64,000 nucleotides of DNA from Acidobacteriota bacterium (lineage in GTDB: Bacteria > Acidobacteriota > Vicinamibacteria > Vicinamibacterales > CAVVIG01), in the NCBI GenBank assembly GCA_020850715.1, contig JADZED010000027.1, positions 124,001 through 188,000 on the forward strand, given 5' to 3'. The position numbers and the translations under genes were made by a program. Each line of letters starts with the position of its first letter. Positions within the stretch are counted from its first letter, which is position 1. Positions 10,271-20,718 of this stretch are shown here, one piece after another. The notes under the pieces were generated by a model. That model ran no database searches and was not told the origin of the DNA. It worked only from the letters and a program-made list of their open reading frames with translations.

Positions 10271-10938
10271 TGCTCGTCGAAATCGACGGTCCGGCCGGCC
10301 GGCTCGAAGCCCGCCTGGATCTCCCGCCGGAGGTGCGCGGGGTCGGCGGCGACGGGCAGCTTGCGCAGGCGGCGCCGTCGGGACCGCGCGCGGCGGTGGT
10401 CCTTGCGCACCCGCACCCGAAGCTCGGCGGGACCATGCACACGAAGGCCGTGTATCAGGCGGCCAAGGCGCTGACGCGGATCGGCTGCGCCGCGCTCCGC
10501 TTCAACTTCCGCGGCGTCGGCGCCAGCGCCGGCAGCTACGCCGATGGCCCTGGCGAGATGGACGACTGCCGCGCCGCCCTCGACTTCGTGCGCCGGCGGT
10601 TTCCGGACGCGCATCTCTGGTGCGGCGGCATGTCGTTCGGCGCGTGGATCGGGCTCACGGCCGGCGTGCAGGATCCGCGGGTGTCGGCGCTCATCGGCAT
10701 CGCGTCGCCGGTCACGCGCTACGATTTCGAGATGGTGCGCGCGAGCGCGAAGCCGAAGTTCTTCGTCCACGGCGAATTCGACGACATCTGCCCGCTGAGG
10801 GACATGAAGGCGTTCTACGCGCGCGCGGCCGATCCGAAAGAGCTCGTCGTCATCGAAGCGGCCGATCACCTGTTCGACGGCAAGGTGGGCGAGGTCGGCG
10901 ACGCCGTCGAAGACCTCCTGGGAGACTGGAATGGCTGA
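10270..10938 (+). CDS. alpha/beta hydrolase (dienelactone hydrolase-like)
   Basis: HPHPKLGGTMHTKAVYQAAKAL, FRGVGASAGSYADGPGE, GGMSFGAW. Confidence 0.82.
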   Translation: MLVEIDGPAGRLEARLDLPPEVRGVGGDGQLAQAAPSGPRAAVVLAHPHPKLGGTMHTKAVYQAAKALTRIGCAALRFNFRGVGASAGSYADGPGEMDDCRAALDFVRRRFPDAHLWCGGMSFGAWIGLTAGVQDPRVSALIGIASPVTRYDFEMVRASAKPKFFVHGEFDDICPLRDMKAFYARAADPKELVVIEAADHLFDGKVGEVGDAVEDLLGDWNG

Positions 10939-12115
10939 GGCGTTCATCGTGTCGGCCGCGCGCACGGCGGTCGGAAAGGCGCCCGGCGGCACGCTGCGCG
11001 GGACGCGCCCCGACGATCTCGCGGCGGCGGCGATCGGCGAGGCGCTGCGGCGCGCGCCCGGCATCGAGCCTGGCGACATCGAAGACGTCATCCTCGGCTG
11101 TGCGATGCCGGAGGCCGAGCAGGGGCTGAACGTGGCCCGCATTGCCAGCCTGCGGGCCGGTCTTCCATCGAGCGTCTCGGCCGTTACCGTCAACCGGTTC
11201 TGCGCGTCGGGTCTCCAGGCGATTGCGTTCGCCGTCGAGCGGATCCGGAGCGGGTCGGCGTCGGCCATCGTCGCCGGCGGCACCGAATCGATGAGCATGG
11301 TCCCGATGGGCGGCAACAAGTTCGCGCCCAATCCGACGCTGGCCGATGTCCATCCCGACGTGTACCTCAGCACGGGGCTCGTCGCCGAGAACCACTGCCG
11401 CGAGGCGGGCATCACGCGCGAGCAGCAGGATGCATTCGCGCTGCGGAGCCACCAGCGGGCGGTCGCCGCGATTGCCGCGGGCCGTTTCGCCGACGAGATC
11501 GTGGCGGTCGAGGCGAGGCTCGTCGATCCGGTCGTGGACGGCGCGGCCGGACCGGCGACGCGCGAGGTGACGTTCGCCGTCGACGAAGGTCCGCGGCCAG
11601 ACACGTCGCTCGACGCGCTCGCGAAGCTGAGGCCGGCCTTCCGCGTCGGCGGAAGCGTGACCGCCGGCAACTCGTCGCAGACCAGCGACGGCGCGGCGGC
11701 CGTGGTCGTCGCCTCCGCCGAGCTCGTCCGCGAGCGTGGCTGTTCGCCGATGGGCCGGCTGGTCGCGTATGCGACGGCGGGAGTCGAGCCGGAGCGCTTC
11801 GGCATCGGCCCGGTGCCGGCCATGCGGAAGGCGTTGAAGCTGGCCGGGCTCACGCTCGATCGGATCGACCTCATCGAGCTGAACGAGGCATTTGCCGCCC
11901 AGGTGCTGGCGTGCCTGAAGGAGATGCCGCTCGATCCCGAGCGGCTCAACGTCAACGGCGGCGCCATCGCGCTCGGCCATCCGCTGGGGTGCACCGGCGC
12001 CCGGCTCACGACGTCGCTGCTCTACGAGATGCGGCGGCGCGGCGCGCGGTTCGGAATGGTCACCATGTGCGTCGGAGGCGGCATGGGCGCCGCCGGCATC
12101 ATCGAGAGACTCTGA
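10931..12115 (+). CDS. thiolase (acetyl-CoA acyltransferase)
   Basis: NRFCASGLQAIAFA, NVNGGAIALGHPLGCTGARL, CVGGGMGAAGI. Confidence 0.92.
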   Translation: MAEAFIVSAARTAVGKAPGGTLRGTRPDDLAAAAIGEALRRAPGIEPGDIEDVILGCAMPEAEQGLNVARIASLRAGLPSSVSAVTVNRFCASGLQAIAFAVERIRSGSASAIVAGGTESMSMVPMGGNKFAPNPTLADVHPDVYLSTGLVAENHCREAGITREQQDAFALRSHQRAVAAIAAGRFADEIVAVEARLVDPVVDGAAGPATREVTFAVDEGPRPDTSLDALAKLRPAFRVGGSVTAGNSSQTSDGAAAVVVASAELVRERGCSPMGRLVAYATAGVEPERFGIGPVPAMRKALKLAGLTLDRIDLIELNEAFAAQVLACLKEMPLDPERLNVNGGAIALGHPLGCTGARLTTSLLYEMRRRGARFGMVTMCVGGGMGAAGIIERL

Positions 12116-12116
12116 C

Positions 12117-13901
12117 ATGACTGGCGCGACGACATCCGATTCGCAGACCACGCTGCGCGGCGGCGAGTGGCTCCTGACGCCCGCGATGGCCGGCGCCGTG
12201 ACGACGCCGGAGACGCTCACCGACGAACAGCGGCTCATCGGCCGCACCGCCTCCGAGCTGGTCGACAGGGAGATCGTCCCGCGCATCGAGAGCCTCGAGC
12301 AGAAGGACTGGGCGCTCGCGCGCGCGCTGATGCGCCGCGCCGGCGAGCTGGGGCTGCTCGGCGTCGACGTCGCCGAGGCGTACGGCGGCGCCGGCCTGGA
12401 CAAGGTCGGCTCGCTCATCGTCAGCGAGCGGCTGGCGCGGTCGGCGTCGTTCGGCGCCACCTTCGGCGCGCACACCAACCTCACCGTCGTGCCGATCTTC
12501 CTCTTCGGGACCGAGGCGCAGAAGCAGAAGTACCTGCCGCGGCTGCTCGACGCCGGGCTGATCGGCGCCTACGGGCTGAGCGAGACCGGATCCGGATCCG
12601 ACGCGCTCGGCGCGCGGACGACCGCCGCCCGGCAGGCCGACGGCGGCTTCGTGCTGAACGGCGAGAAGATGTGGATCACCAACGGCGGGTTCGCCGATCT
12701 GTTCGTCGTGTTCGCGAAGGTCGACGGCGAGCACTTCACGGCGTTCCTCGTGGAGCGGGCGGCGGGCGTGAAGAGCGGCCACGAAGAGCGCAAGATGGGG
12801 CTGCACGGATCGTCGACCACCGCGCTGATCTTCCAGGACGTGAAGATCCCGGCCGACAGCGTGCTCGGCGAAGTCGGCAAGGGCCATCGGGTCGCGTTCA
12901 ACGTCCTCAACTTCGCGCGCTTCAAGCTGGGCGCGGCCTGCGAAGGCGGGTCGCACCAGGCCATCCGCGAATCGGCCAGGTACGCCGCCGAGCGTCGGCA
13001 GTTCGGGCAGCCGATCGCGTCCTTCGGCGCCATCAAGCACAAGATCGGCGAGATGGCGGTCCGCACGTATGCGATGGAGAGCCTGCTGTACCGCATCGCC
13101 GGGCAGGTCGATCGGCGGATTGCGGCGCTGCCCCACGACGGGCGGGAGGGGGCGGCGGCGGTGGCCGCGTTCGAGGAGTACGCCGTCGAGGCGTCGATCG
13201 CCAAGGTCGCCTGCAGCGAGGCGCTGAACTTCGTCCTCGACGAGAACATCCAGATCCATGGCGGCAACGGCTACGTGCGCGACTACCCGGCCGAGCGGCA
13301 CTTCCGCGACGCGCGGGTGAACCGCATCTTCGAGGGGACCAACGAGATCAACCGGCTGCTGATCCCGGGCATGCTGGCCCGGCGCGCCGTCAAGGGCGAG
13401 CTGCCGCTCGTCGCGGCCGCGAAAGCGCTGCGCGACGAGCTGCTCGGGCCGCCGGCGCCGCCGGACCCCTCCGACATCCCGCTCGCCGCGGAACGCCGCG
13501 CCGTCGACGCCATGAAGAAGACGGCGCTGATGGTGCTCGGGACCGCGATGCAGACCTTCGCGGCGACGCTGGCGGACGAGCAGGAGGTGCTGATGCACAC
13601 GGCCGACATCCTGATCGACGCCTTCGCGGCCGAGAGCGCGCTGCTGCGCGCCGCCGCGGCGCACGGCGCAAGCTCGGCCCTTCACGAGGCGGCGGCCCGG
13701 GTCTTCGTCAACGACGCCGCGATGCGGATCGACGCCTCGGCCCGGCAGGCGCTGGCCGCAATGGCCGGCGGCGATGCCCTCCGGACGCTCCTGGCGGCGC
13801 TCCGGCGGCTCTCGAAGGCCGTGCCCGTCAACACGGTTGCGCTCCGCCGGCGGCTGGCGGATGAAACTGTCGCCCGCGGGGGTTATCCTTTTGTGAGTTG
13901 A
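12117..13901 (+). CDS. acyl-CoA dehydrogenase
   Basis: GAYGLSETGSGSDA, EKMWITNGGFADLFVVFA, QIHGGNGYVRDYPAERHFRDARVNRIFEGTNEI. Confidence 0.92.
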   Translation: MTGATTSDSQTTLRGGEWLLTPAMAGAVTTPETLTDEQRLIGRTASELVDREIVPRIESLEQKDWALARALMRRAGELGLLGVDVAEAYGGAGLDKVGSLIVSERLARSASFGATFGAHTNLTVVPIFLFGTEAQKQKYLPRLLDAGLIGAYGLSETGSGSDALGARTTAARQADGGFVLNGEKMWITNGGFADLFVVFAKVDGEHFTAFLVERAAGVKSGHEERKMGLHGSSTTALIFQDVKIPADSVLGEVGKGHRVAFNVLNFARFKLGAACEGGSHQAIRESARYAAERRQFGQPIASFGAIKHKIGEMAVRTYAMESLLYRIAGQVDRRIAALPHDGREGAAAVAAFEEYAVEASIAKVACSEALNFVLDENIQIHGGNGYVRDYPAERHFRDARVNRIFEGTNEINRLLIPGMLARRAVKGELPLVAAAKALRDELLGPPAPPDPSDIPLAAERRAVDAMKKTALMVLGTAMQTFAATLADEQEVLMHTADILIDAFAAESALLRAAAAHGASSALHEAAARVFVNDAAMRIDASARQALAAMAGGDALRTLLAALRRLSKAVPVNTVALRRRLADETVARGGYPFVS

Positions 13902-14536
13902 CCATCAAGGCCGGGATCGCCGTGGAAACCCCGTTCGGGAGACGACTCGTCGCGCTGGCCGCGGCCGCCGCCGTGCTGGCCGCCGCCTGCAGCGGCAGGC
14001 CGCCGGAAAAGGGCGCCGGCTACGCCGCCGGGATCGCCGCCGATCGCGCGGCCAAGGACGCTGCGTTCATGGAGAACCCCGATCCGATCCCGGACGAGAA
14101 GAAGGCCGAGTTCCTCCCGCTGGCCTACTTCCCCATCGACCCCGACTACGCGGTCCCCGCGGCGCTCGCGCCGTCGGACGACGCCACGGTGGTCGAGATG
14201 CCGACCTCCACGGGCACCATCCGCAAGCTGCGCCGCGCCGGCATGCTCGAGTTCGTGCTCAAGGGGCAGCCGCTCGCGCTCATGGCGTTCGTGGAGCCGG
14301 GGGCGAACACGCTGTTCGTGCCCTTCAGCGACATGACGAGCGGCACCGAGACCTACGCCGCCGGACGGTTCATGGATCTCGCGCCCACGGCCAACAACGT
14401 GTACGTCGTGGACTTCAACAAGGCCTACATTCCCTACTGCTATTACAACTTCACCTACGAGTGCCCGTACCCGCCTCCGGAGAACCGCCTCGACATCCCG
14501 ATCCGCGCCGGCGAGCGGATGAAGAAGCGCGGATGA
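13898..14536 (+). CDS. DUF1684-like lipoprotein (TTG start)
   Basis: Lipobox-like LAAACSG; C-terminal FMDLAPTANNVYVVDFNKAYIPYCYYNFTYECPYPPPENRLDIPIRAGERM. Confidence 0.75.
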   Translation: MTIKAGIAVETPFGRRLVALAAAAAVLAAACSGRPPEKGAGYAAGIAADRAAKDAAFMENPDPIPDEKKAEFLPLAYFPIDPDYAVPAALAPSDDATVVEMPTSTGTIRKLRRAGMLEFVLKGQPLALMAFVEPGANTLFVPFSDMTSGTETYAAGRFMDLAPTANNVYVVDFNKAYIPYCYYNFTYECPYPPPENRLDIPIRAGERMKKRG

Positions 14537-14543
14537 TCGCGTA

Positions 14544-15221
14544 GTGCTGCGCGCGATTGTCTTCGACTTCGACGGCGTGATCGCCGACAGCGAGCCGCTC
14601 CATTTCGCCGCCTTCCGCGACATCCTGGCGGAGGAGGGGGTCGCGCTGACGCGCGACGACTACTATGCGCGCTACCTCGGCTTCGACGACCTGGAGATGT
14701 TGAGGGCGATCGGCGACGACCGCGGACGAGGATGGCCGCCCGGTGCGATCGATCGACTGGCGGCGCGCAAGGCCCGCCGCCTCGAAACGCTCGAGCGCGG
14801 CGGCTCGATCCTGTTTCCGGGCGCCGCCGAGGCGATCCTGCGGGCGTCGGCCGCCGTGCCAATCGCGATCGCGTCGGGCGCGCGCGGCGACGAGATCGAG
14901 CGGGTCCTCGAGCGCGAGCGCCTGCGCCGCTGCTTCCACGCGATCGTGGCGGCCGGGGACACGCCGGCGGGCAAGCCGGCTCCCGATCCTTACCTGCGTG
15001 CGGTGGCGCTGCTGGCGCCGGCGGCTGGCGGCGCGCTGGCGGCGCGCGAGTGCGTGGCCATCGAGGATTCACGGTGGGGCATCGAGTCGGCGCGCGGCGC
15101 GGGGTTGCGCACGGTCGGCGTCGCCAGCAGCTACGCGGCCGGAGAGCTCGGCGATCCCGACCTCGTCATCGGATCGGTGAAGGAGCTCGATCTGCGCGCG
15201 TTGGCGACCCTGTGCCGGTGA
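14544..15221 (+). CDS. HAD family phosphatase
   Basis: VFDFDGVIADSEPLH, AIASGA, KPAPDPYL, IEDSRWGIESARGAG. Confidence 0.9.
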   Translation: MLRAIVFDFDGVIADSEPLHFAAFRDILAEEGVALTRDDYYARYLGFDDLEMLRAIGDDRGRGWPPGAIDRLAARKARRLETLERGGSILFPGAAEAILRASAAVPIAIASGARGDEIERVLERERLRRCFHAIVAAGDTPAGKPAPDPYLRAVALLAPAAGGALAARECVAIEDSRWGIESARGAGLRTVGVASSYAAGELGDPDLVIGSVKELDLRALATLCR

Positions 15222-15405
15222 ACCTCGCAGCTGCAACCCGCCGATCCAAGCAGTTGGAGCGGAGACACCGCGGATCCGTCGCGACTGCGCCCCCCTCTAC
15301 ACTTTCGATGCCGGCTTCCCGATAGTCTTTGTACCGGAGTGTGGCCGACACTGCGCCGCCTTCGGCAGGATTCGACGGCCTCGACTCATACCTTCAGGAG
15401 GACGG

Positions 15406-18333
15406 ATGCGGTCTCGTTGCGCAACCCTCGCGCTGCTGGCCCTGATTGCGGCAGGCGTCGACGCCCGCGCGCAGGTGCAGGGCGGCACGATTTCGGGGAC
15501 GGTCACCGATGAACAGGGAGGCCGGCTGCCCGGGGCGGTCGTCATCGCGCAGGGCCTGGACGCCACCTTGAGCATCAACGCCGATGCCGCGGGGGAGTAC
15601 CGGTTCCTGAACCTCGCGCCCGGCCCTTACAAGGTGAGCGCCGGCCTGAACGGCTTCACGACCGTCGTGCGCCACAACGTGATCGTGATGGTCGGGCGCA
15701 ACGTCGACCTGCCGATGAGCCTGCGGGTGGCGGTTGTCGCCGAGACGGTGACCGTCACCGGCGAGTCGCCGATGGTCGACCCGCTCCCGATCGGGACGGC
15801 GGTGAACTTCTCGGCCGACGAGCTCGAGAAGATTCCGACGTCTCGCGATCCCACGGCGCTGCTGCGCGCGGTTCCCGGCGTGCTCATCGATCGAATGAAC
15901 ATCGGCGGCAACGAGACCGGGCAGGCGGGCAACTTCGTCTCCAAGGCGACGCGCGCGCAGGATCAGGTCTGGACGCTCGACGGGGTGAACATCACCGATA
16001 TGGCGTCGACCTCCACGCCGACCTACTACAACTTCGACAATTTCGAGGAGATCCAGGTCTCGACGGCGGGCCAGGACGTGCGGCAGCCGACCGGCGGCCT
16101 CGGCATCAACCTCGTGATCAAGCGGGGGACCAACGCCTACCGCGGCAACGTGCGCGGCTACTATTCCGGCGAGCGGCTCGAGTCGGACAACACGCCGGCC
16201 GCGCTCAGGGATCTGGGCGTGCGGCACATCTGCCCGGCCGGCCTCGCCGGCTGCGTCGAGGCCGATCACAATCGCCGCATCAGCGACTACGGGTTCGAGG
16301 CCGGCGGACCGCTGGTCCGCGACAAGGCCTGGTTCTTCGGGTCCTACGCCGTGCAGGACATCCAGCTCGTGCGGCGGGCCGGCGCGCTGGTCGACAAGAC
16401 GCTGCTGAAGGATCCGAACCTCAAGATCAACTGGCACGCGACCGGGCGCGACATGGTCAGCTTCCTGTACTTCGACGGGTTCAAGATCAAGGACGGGCGG
16501 AGCCCCAACACCTTCGGGATCGCGAACGACGCCTTCACCGCCACGTTTCACCAGGACAACGCCTACAGCGCCGGACGGCCGCACGGCCTCTGGAAGATCG
16601 CCGATGATCGCACGTTCGGATCCACGCTGTTTGTCTCGGGTACCTTCGCCTACTACAACACCGGCTTTGTGCTCGAACCGGAGGGCGGGCTCGACATGCA
16701 GGCGGGCCGCAGCCTGGTGACCGCGAGCTCGTACGGGTCGTACTCAGAGAGCCGGAACGTCCGCCCGCAGAAGACCGTCACGGTGGACGCCAACGCGTTC
16801 CTGGCCGGCATGGGAACGTCGCACGATCTGAAGTTCGGCGCCGGCTTCCGGCGCGTCGACGCGTTCACGGGCACGCGATGGCCGGGCAACATGATTCTCG
16901 CCATCGAACAGGCGCGGGGCGACCTGCGGGCGCAGCTGTTCCGCCAGGGGTACGGCGGCAACCAGACCAGCTACTTCGACGCCTACGCCGCCGACAAGAT
17001 CTCGCGCGATCGCATGACGATCGATCTCGGCCTCCGCTTCGATCGCCAGGGCGGCAAGGCGCTCCCCAGCGCCACGCTGCCGAACGAGGCGTTCCCGCTG
17101 ATCGTGCCCGGCATCGAGTTTGCCGGATACGACGCGCCGTTCACCTGGCGCAACCTCTCGCCGCGGGCGGGCCTCAGCTACGCGCTGAACGAGAGCCGCC
17201 GGACCGTCGCGCGGCTGACCTATTCGCGCTTCGCCGGCCAGCTGCCGACCGGCATCGTCGGCATCGAGAATCCGACGTCGGTCGCCGGATCGGTCACCTA
17301 CCGCTGGACCGACCTGAACGCGGATCACTTCGCGCAGGCGGAGGAGGTCGATCTGACGCGGCAGGTGGGCAGCCCGGCGGGCGGATTCGACCCGGCCAAT
17401 CCGACTGCGGTCACCTCGTCGAGCCGGATCGATCCCGCCCTGCAGGCGCCAATCACCTCGAGCCTGGTGGCCGGGATCGAGCACGAACTGATGCCGGCGA
17501 TGGCGCTGCGCCTCGCTTACAGCTACAGTCGGACATCGCGGCTGTACGGCAATCTCGGATCCAACACCACGCCGCGCCGCGCGGTCGGGCTCGAGGATTA
17601 CGCGCCCGGGCCCGGGTTCAGCGGCACGCTGCCCGACGGGACGACCTACGACGTGCCGACCTACATCCCGAGCGCCGCGAAGATCGCTGCGGGCCCCTCG
17701 GGCTTTCTCACGACCACGATTCCAGACTTCTATACCGACTATCACGGCGTCGAGGCCGGACTGGTCAAGCGGCTGTCGAACCGGTGGATGGCGCAGGCCA
17801 ACATCGCCTGGAACAGCGCCCGGGAGCACTTCACGTCGGCCGCGGGGATGTACGACACGAACGGGAATCCGACCCGGACGCTCGCCGAGCCGCTGATCGA
17901 CGGCGGGCAGTTCGCGCCGCAGGTCGGCAACGTGTTCCCCAACGCCAAGTGGAGCCTGAACGCCAGCGGGATGTACGTCGCGCCGCACGAGGTCGAGATC
18001 AGCGCCAACGTGTACGGCCGGCAGGGGTTTCCATTCCCGCTGTTCCGCCCCGGGTCGGCGGCGGCGCTCGGCGCCGACGCGAGCCTCGCCGTGCTGGTGA
18101 CGCCGCGCATCGACTACTTCCGCTACCCCAATCTGTGGAACACCGACCTGCGGCTGGCGCGCACGTTCCGGGCGGGCCGCGCGAGCGTCCGGCTGATCGC
18201 CGACCTCTTCAACGCCTTCAACGCCGGCACGACGCTGGTCAAGGGCAACAACGTCACGGCCGCCAACCTGAACGTCATCACGCAGAACCTGAGCCCCCGG
18301 ATCGCCCGCTTCGGCGTGGTTGTCGGTTTCTGA
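15406..18333 (+). CDS. TonB-dependent receptor with carboxypeptidase-regulatory-like N-terminal domain
   Basis: GGTISGTVTDEQGGRLPGAVV, plug region, long beta-barrel, preceded by AGGAGG SD. Confidence 0.9.
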   Translation: MRSRCATLALLALIAAGVDARAQVQGGTISGTVTDEQGGRLPGAVVIAQGLDATLSINADAAGEYRFLNLAPGPYKVSAGLNGFTTVVRHNVIVMVGRNVDLPMSLRVAVVAETVTVTGESPMVDPLPIGTAVNFSADELEKIPTSRDPTALLRAVPGVLIDRMNIGGNETGQAGNFVSKATRAQDQVWTLDGVNITDMASTSTPTYYNFDNFEEIQVSTAGQDVRQPTGGLGINLVIKRGTNAYRGNVRGYYSGERLESDNTPAALRDLGVRHICPAGLAGCVEADHNRRISDYGFEAGGPLVRDKAWFFGSYAVQDIQLVRRAGALVDKTLLKDPNLKINWHATGRDMVSFLYFDGFKIKDGRSPNTFGIANDAFTATFHQDNAYSAGRPHGLWKIADDRTFGSTLFVSGTFAYYNTGFVLEPEGGLDMQAGRSLVTASSYGSYSESRNVRPQKTVTVDANAFLAGMGTSHDLKFGAGFRRVDAFTGTRWPGNMILAIEQARGDLRAQLFRQGYGGNQTSYFDAYAADKISRDRMTIDLGLRFDRQGGKALPSATLPNEAFPLIVPGIEFAGYDAPFTWRNLSPRAGLSYALNESRRTVARLTYSRFAGQLPTGIVGIENPTSVAGSVTYRWTDLNADHFAQAEEVDLTRQVGSPAGGFDPANPTAVTSSSRIDPALQAPITSSLVAGIEHELMPAMALRLAYSYSRTSRLYGNLGSNTTPRRAVGLEDYAPGPGFSGTLPDGTTYDVPTYIPSAAKIAAGPSGFLTTTIPDFYTDYHGVEAGLVKRLSNRWMAQANIAWNSAREHFTSAAGMYDTNGNPTRTLAEPLIDGGQFAPQVGNVFPNAKWSLNASGMYVAPHEVEISANVYGRQGFPFPLFRPGSAAALGADASLAVLVTPRIDYFRYPNLWNTDLRLARTFRAGRASVRLIADLFNAFNAGTTLVKGNNVTAANLNVITQNLSPRIARFGVVVGF

Positions 18334-18551
18334 CGCGTTCCCGGGCGCGGGCGCCGCACGCGGCGGCGCCGCGCGGGCGGGCGCGGCGCTCCGCGACTGA
18401 TGCCACGATCCACTGGGACGGGACACTAGCGGCTCTCAGGCCGTGCAGGCCATCGGGCCGGCGGCGCTCGGGGGGTGGAGCGCGCAGGCCTTCGGACCTG
18501 CCGCAGCGGAGATCCAGTGGTCGGCCCTCCGTCGGCGGGATCGGAGAGGCC

Positions 18552-19229
18552 TCAATTCGCGCGGTCCATCCGGGCCTTGCCGTCCGGGCAGTCAGCCAGC
18601 AGCGGACAGACGTGGCAGTGCGGGTCCCGTTCGGTGCAGGTCGCGGCGCCGTGATGGGCCAGGTACAGATACGCGCGGCGAAAGGCGTCGGCGGAGGCGG
18701 GCAGCTGGCCGGCGACGTCGGCGCGCACGGCCCGCGCCTGCTTGCGCAGGCTGCCCGCCGCGTCGCGACCGTAACCGAGCCGCCGGCCGACGCGCAGCAC
18801 GGGCGCGTCGATGGGCAGCAGCGCGTGATCGGCGGCAAACAGCAGCATGCGGTGCGCGCCGATCTCGCCGAGCTGCGGGAGCGGCTTCAACGCGCGCCTG
18901 GCGGCGGCAAGCGGTCCGCGGATGAGGTCGGCCAGCCGGGGCGACCGGCGAAACAGCGCGGCACCCGCCCTGAGCGCGTCGATCCGCGGCTCGGTGTAGG
19001 CGCCGGCCAGGCGCGCGCTGTCCTCGAGCTTCTTCTGCGGCGCCCTCGACAGCGAGTCGGGCGTCAGCGCCGGAATGCGTCTGAGCGAGGCGAGAGCAGC
19101 GTCGCGCCGGCGCGGCGTCGAATGCGCCGACAGCACTTCCCAGACAAACAGCGTGAACGGATCGCGCGGCGGCGGCGTCAGCGGCCCGTAGAAGCGGTGC
19201 AGCGCCTCGACCAGGTCGTCGAGCCTCAC
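18552..19229 (-). CDS. HhH-GPD / endonuclease III-like DNA glycosylase
   Basis: LPQLGEIGAHRMLLFA..., C-terminal FeS cysteines CTERDPHCHVCPLLADC; GTG start overlaps M20 stop. Confidence 0.7.
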   Translation of the reverse strand: MRLDDLVEALHRFYGPLTPPPRDPFTLFVWEVLSAHSTPRRRDAALASLRRIPALTPDSLSRAPQKKLEDSARLAGAYTEPRIDALRAGAALFRRSPRLADLIRGPLAAARRALKPLPQLGEIGAHRMLLFAADHALLPIDAPVLRVGRRLGYGRDAAGSLRKQARAVRADVAGQLPASADAFRRAYLYLAHHGAATCTERDPHCHVCPLLADCPDGKARMDRAN

Positions 19230-20608
19230 GCCCGTCCTGGCGCGGCGCGCCCGATCTCGTCGTAGAGCATGGCCGACGCGATGATGCCGCCGTGGAAGTT
19301 GGCCACGTCGAGCTTCTCGTTGGGCGCGTGGGCATTCTCGTCGGGCAGCCCGACGCCGAAGAGCACCGACGGCAGCCCGAGCTCCTCCTGAAAGGTCGAG
19401 ACGACCGGGATCGAGCCCCCTTCGCGCGTGAAGACCGGCGTGCTCCCGAAGCCGCGCTCGATGGCGCGCGCCGCCGCCTGCACGAACGGATTGTCGTACG
19501 AGGTCATCCACGGCTTGCCGCCGTGCATGCGCGTGATCTTCAGCTCCACGCTCTTGGGCGCGATCCGGCGGACGAACGCCTCGAACTGGGCGGCGATCCG
19601 GTCTGGCTGCTGGTTCGGGACCAGGCGCATGCTGACCTTGGCCATCGCGACGGCCGGCAGCACCGTCTTGGCGCCCTCGCCGGTGAACCCCGAGAGCAGC
19701 CCGTTCACCTCGAAGGTCGGCCTCGCCCACGTGCGTTCGAGCGTGGAGTAGCCGGACTCGCCGAACAGCTTCGGGATGCCGAAGTCCTTCCGGTAGCGCT
19801 TCTCGTTGAACGGCAGCGTCTCCCAGGCCTTCCGCTCCGCGTCGGTCAGCGGGACGACCTCGTCGTAGAAACCGGGGATCCTGACGCGGCCGCCGCGATC
19901 CTTCATCTGCGCGAGCATCTGCGCCAGCGCGAACGCCGGGTTCACGACCGCGCCGCCGAAGGAGCCGGAGTGCAGATCGGTGCTGCTGCCGCGCAGGTCG
20001 ATCTGGAAGTACACGAGGCCGCGCAGCCCGTAGCAGATCGAAGGGACGCCGCGGGCGAACATCGGCGAATCCGAGATGACGACGACGTCGGCGCGGAGAT
20101 CCTGCTTGTGCGCGCGCACGAACTCGTCGAGGTGGACGCTGCCGACTTCCTCTTCGCCCTCGAGAATGATGCGGATGTTCACAGGCAGGCGGCCGCTGGT
20201 CCTGAGATGCGCCTCGATGGCCTTGAAGTGCATGAAGACCTGCCCCTTGTCGTCGGCGGCGCCGCGGGCGTAGATCTCGCCGTCGCGGACGGTCGCCTCG
20301 AAGGGAGGCGACTGCCACAGATCGAGCGGATCCACGGGCTGGACGTCGTAGTGGCCGTAGAAGAGGATCGTCGGCGCGCCCGGGGCGCCGATCCAGTCGC
20401 CGTAGACGACCGGATAGCCCGGCGTGTCGATGAGCCGGACGTTCTGCAGCCCGATCCGCCGCATCTCCTCCGCACACCAGTCGGCGCATCGTTTCACGTC
20501 GGCGACGTGGGCCGGCAGCGCGCTGATGCTGGGTATCGCGAGCAGCGTCTTGAGCTCCTCGAGGTGGCGCTCGCGGTTCACGTTGATGAAGTCGATGACG
20601 TTGTCCAT
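19226..20608 (-). CDS. M20 family dipeptidase
   Basis: ILFYGHYDVQPVDPLDLWQSPPFEA, YARGAADDKGQVFMH, GEEEVGS. Confidence 0.9.
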   Translation of the reverse strand: MDNVIDFINVNRERHLEELKTLLAIPSISALPAHVADVKRCADWCAEEMRRIGLQNVRLIDTPGYPVVYGDWIGAPGAPTILFYGHYDVQPVDPLDLWQSPPFEATVRDGEIYARGAADDKGQVFMHFKAIEAHLRTSGRLPVNIRIILEGEEEVGSVHLDEFVRAHKQDLRADVVVISDSPMFARGVPSICYGLRGLVYFQIDLRGSSTDLHSGSFGGAVVNPAFALAQMLAQMKDRGGRVRIPGFYDEVVPLTDAERKAWETLPFNEKRYRKDFGIPKLFGESGYSTLERTWARPTFEVNGLLSGFTGEGAKTVLPAVAMAKVSMRLVPNQQPDRIAAQFEAFVRRIAPKSVELKITRMHGGKPWMTSYDNPFVQAAARAIERGFGSTPVFTREGGSIPVVSTFQEELGLPSVLFGVGLPDENAHAPNEKLDVANFHGGIIASAMLYDEIGRAAPGRA

Positions 20609-20718
20609 GTCGTGCCTCGCTCCTGCACCGCCGGCGGCCGGGGCGCTCCGGTGCAGAACATCATAGCGCCTCGGCCACCCGCGACCGCGCTTCACGGCCG
20701 GCGGCGACAGTCCGCCGC

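Noticed and set aside
18409-18520. Possible ncRNA from CCACTGG...CCAGTGG inverted repeat
   Set aside because: Only 7 bp with a loop of about 100 nt; expected by chance in GC-rich DNA.
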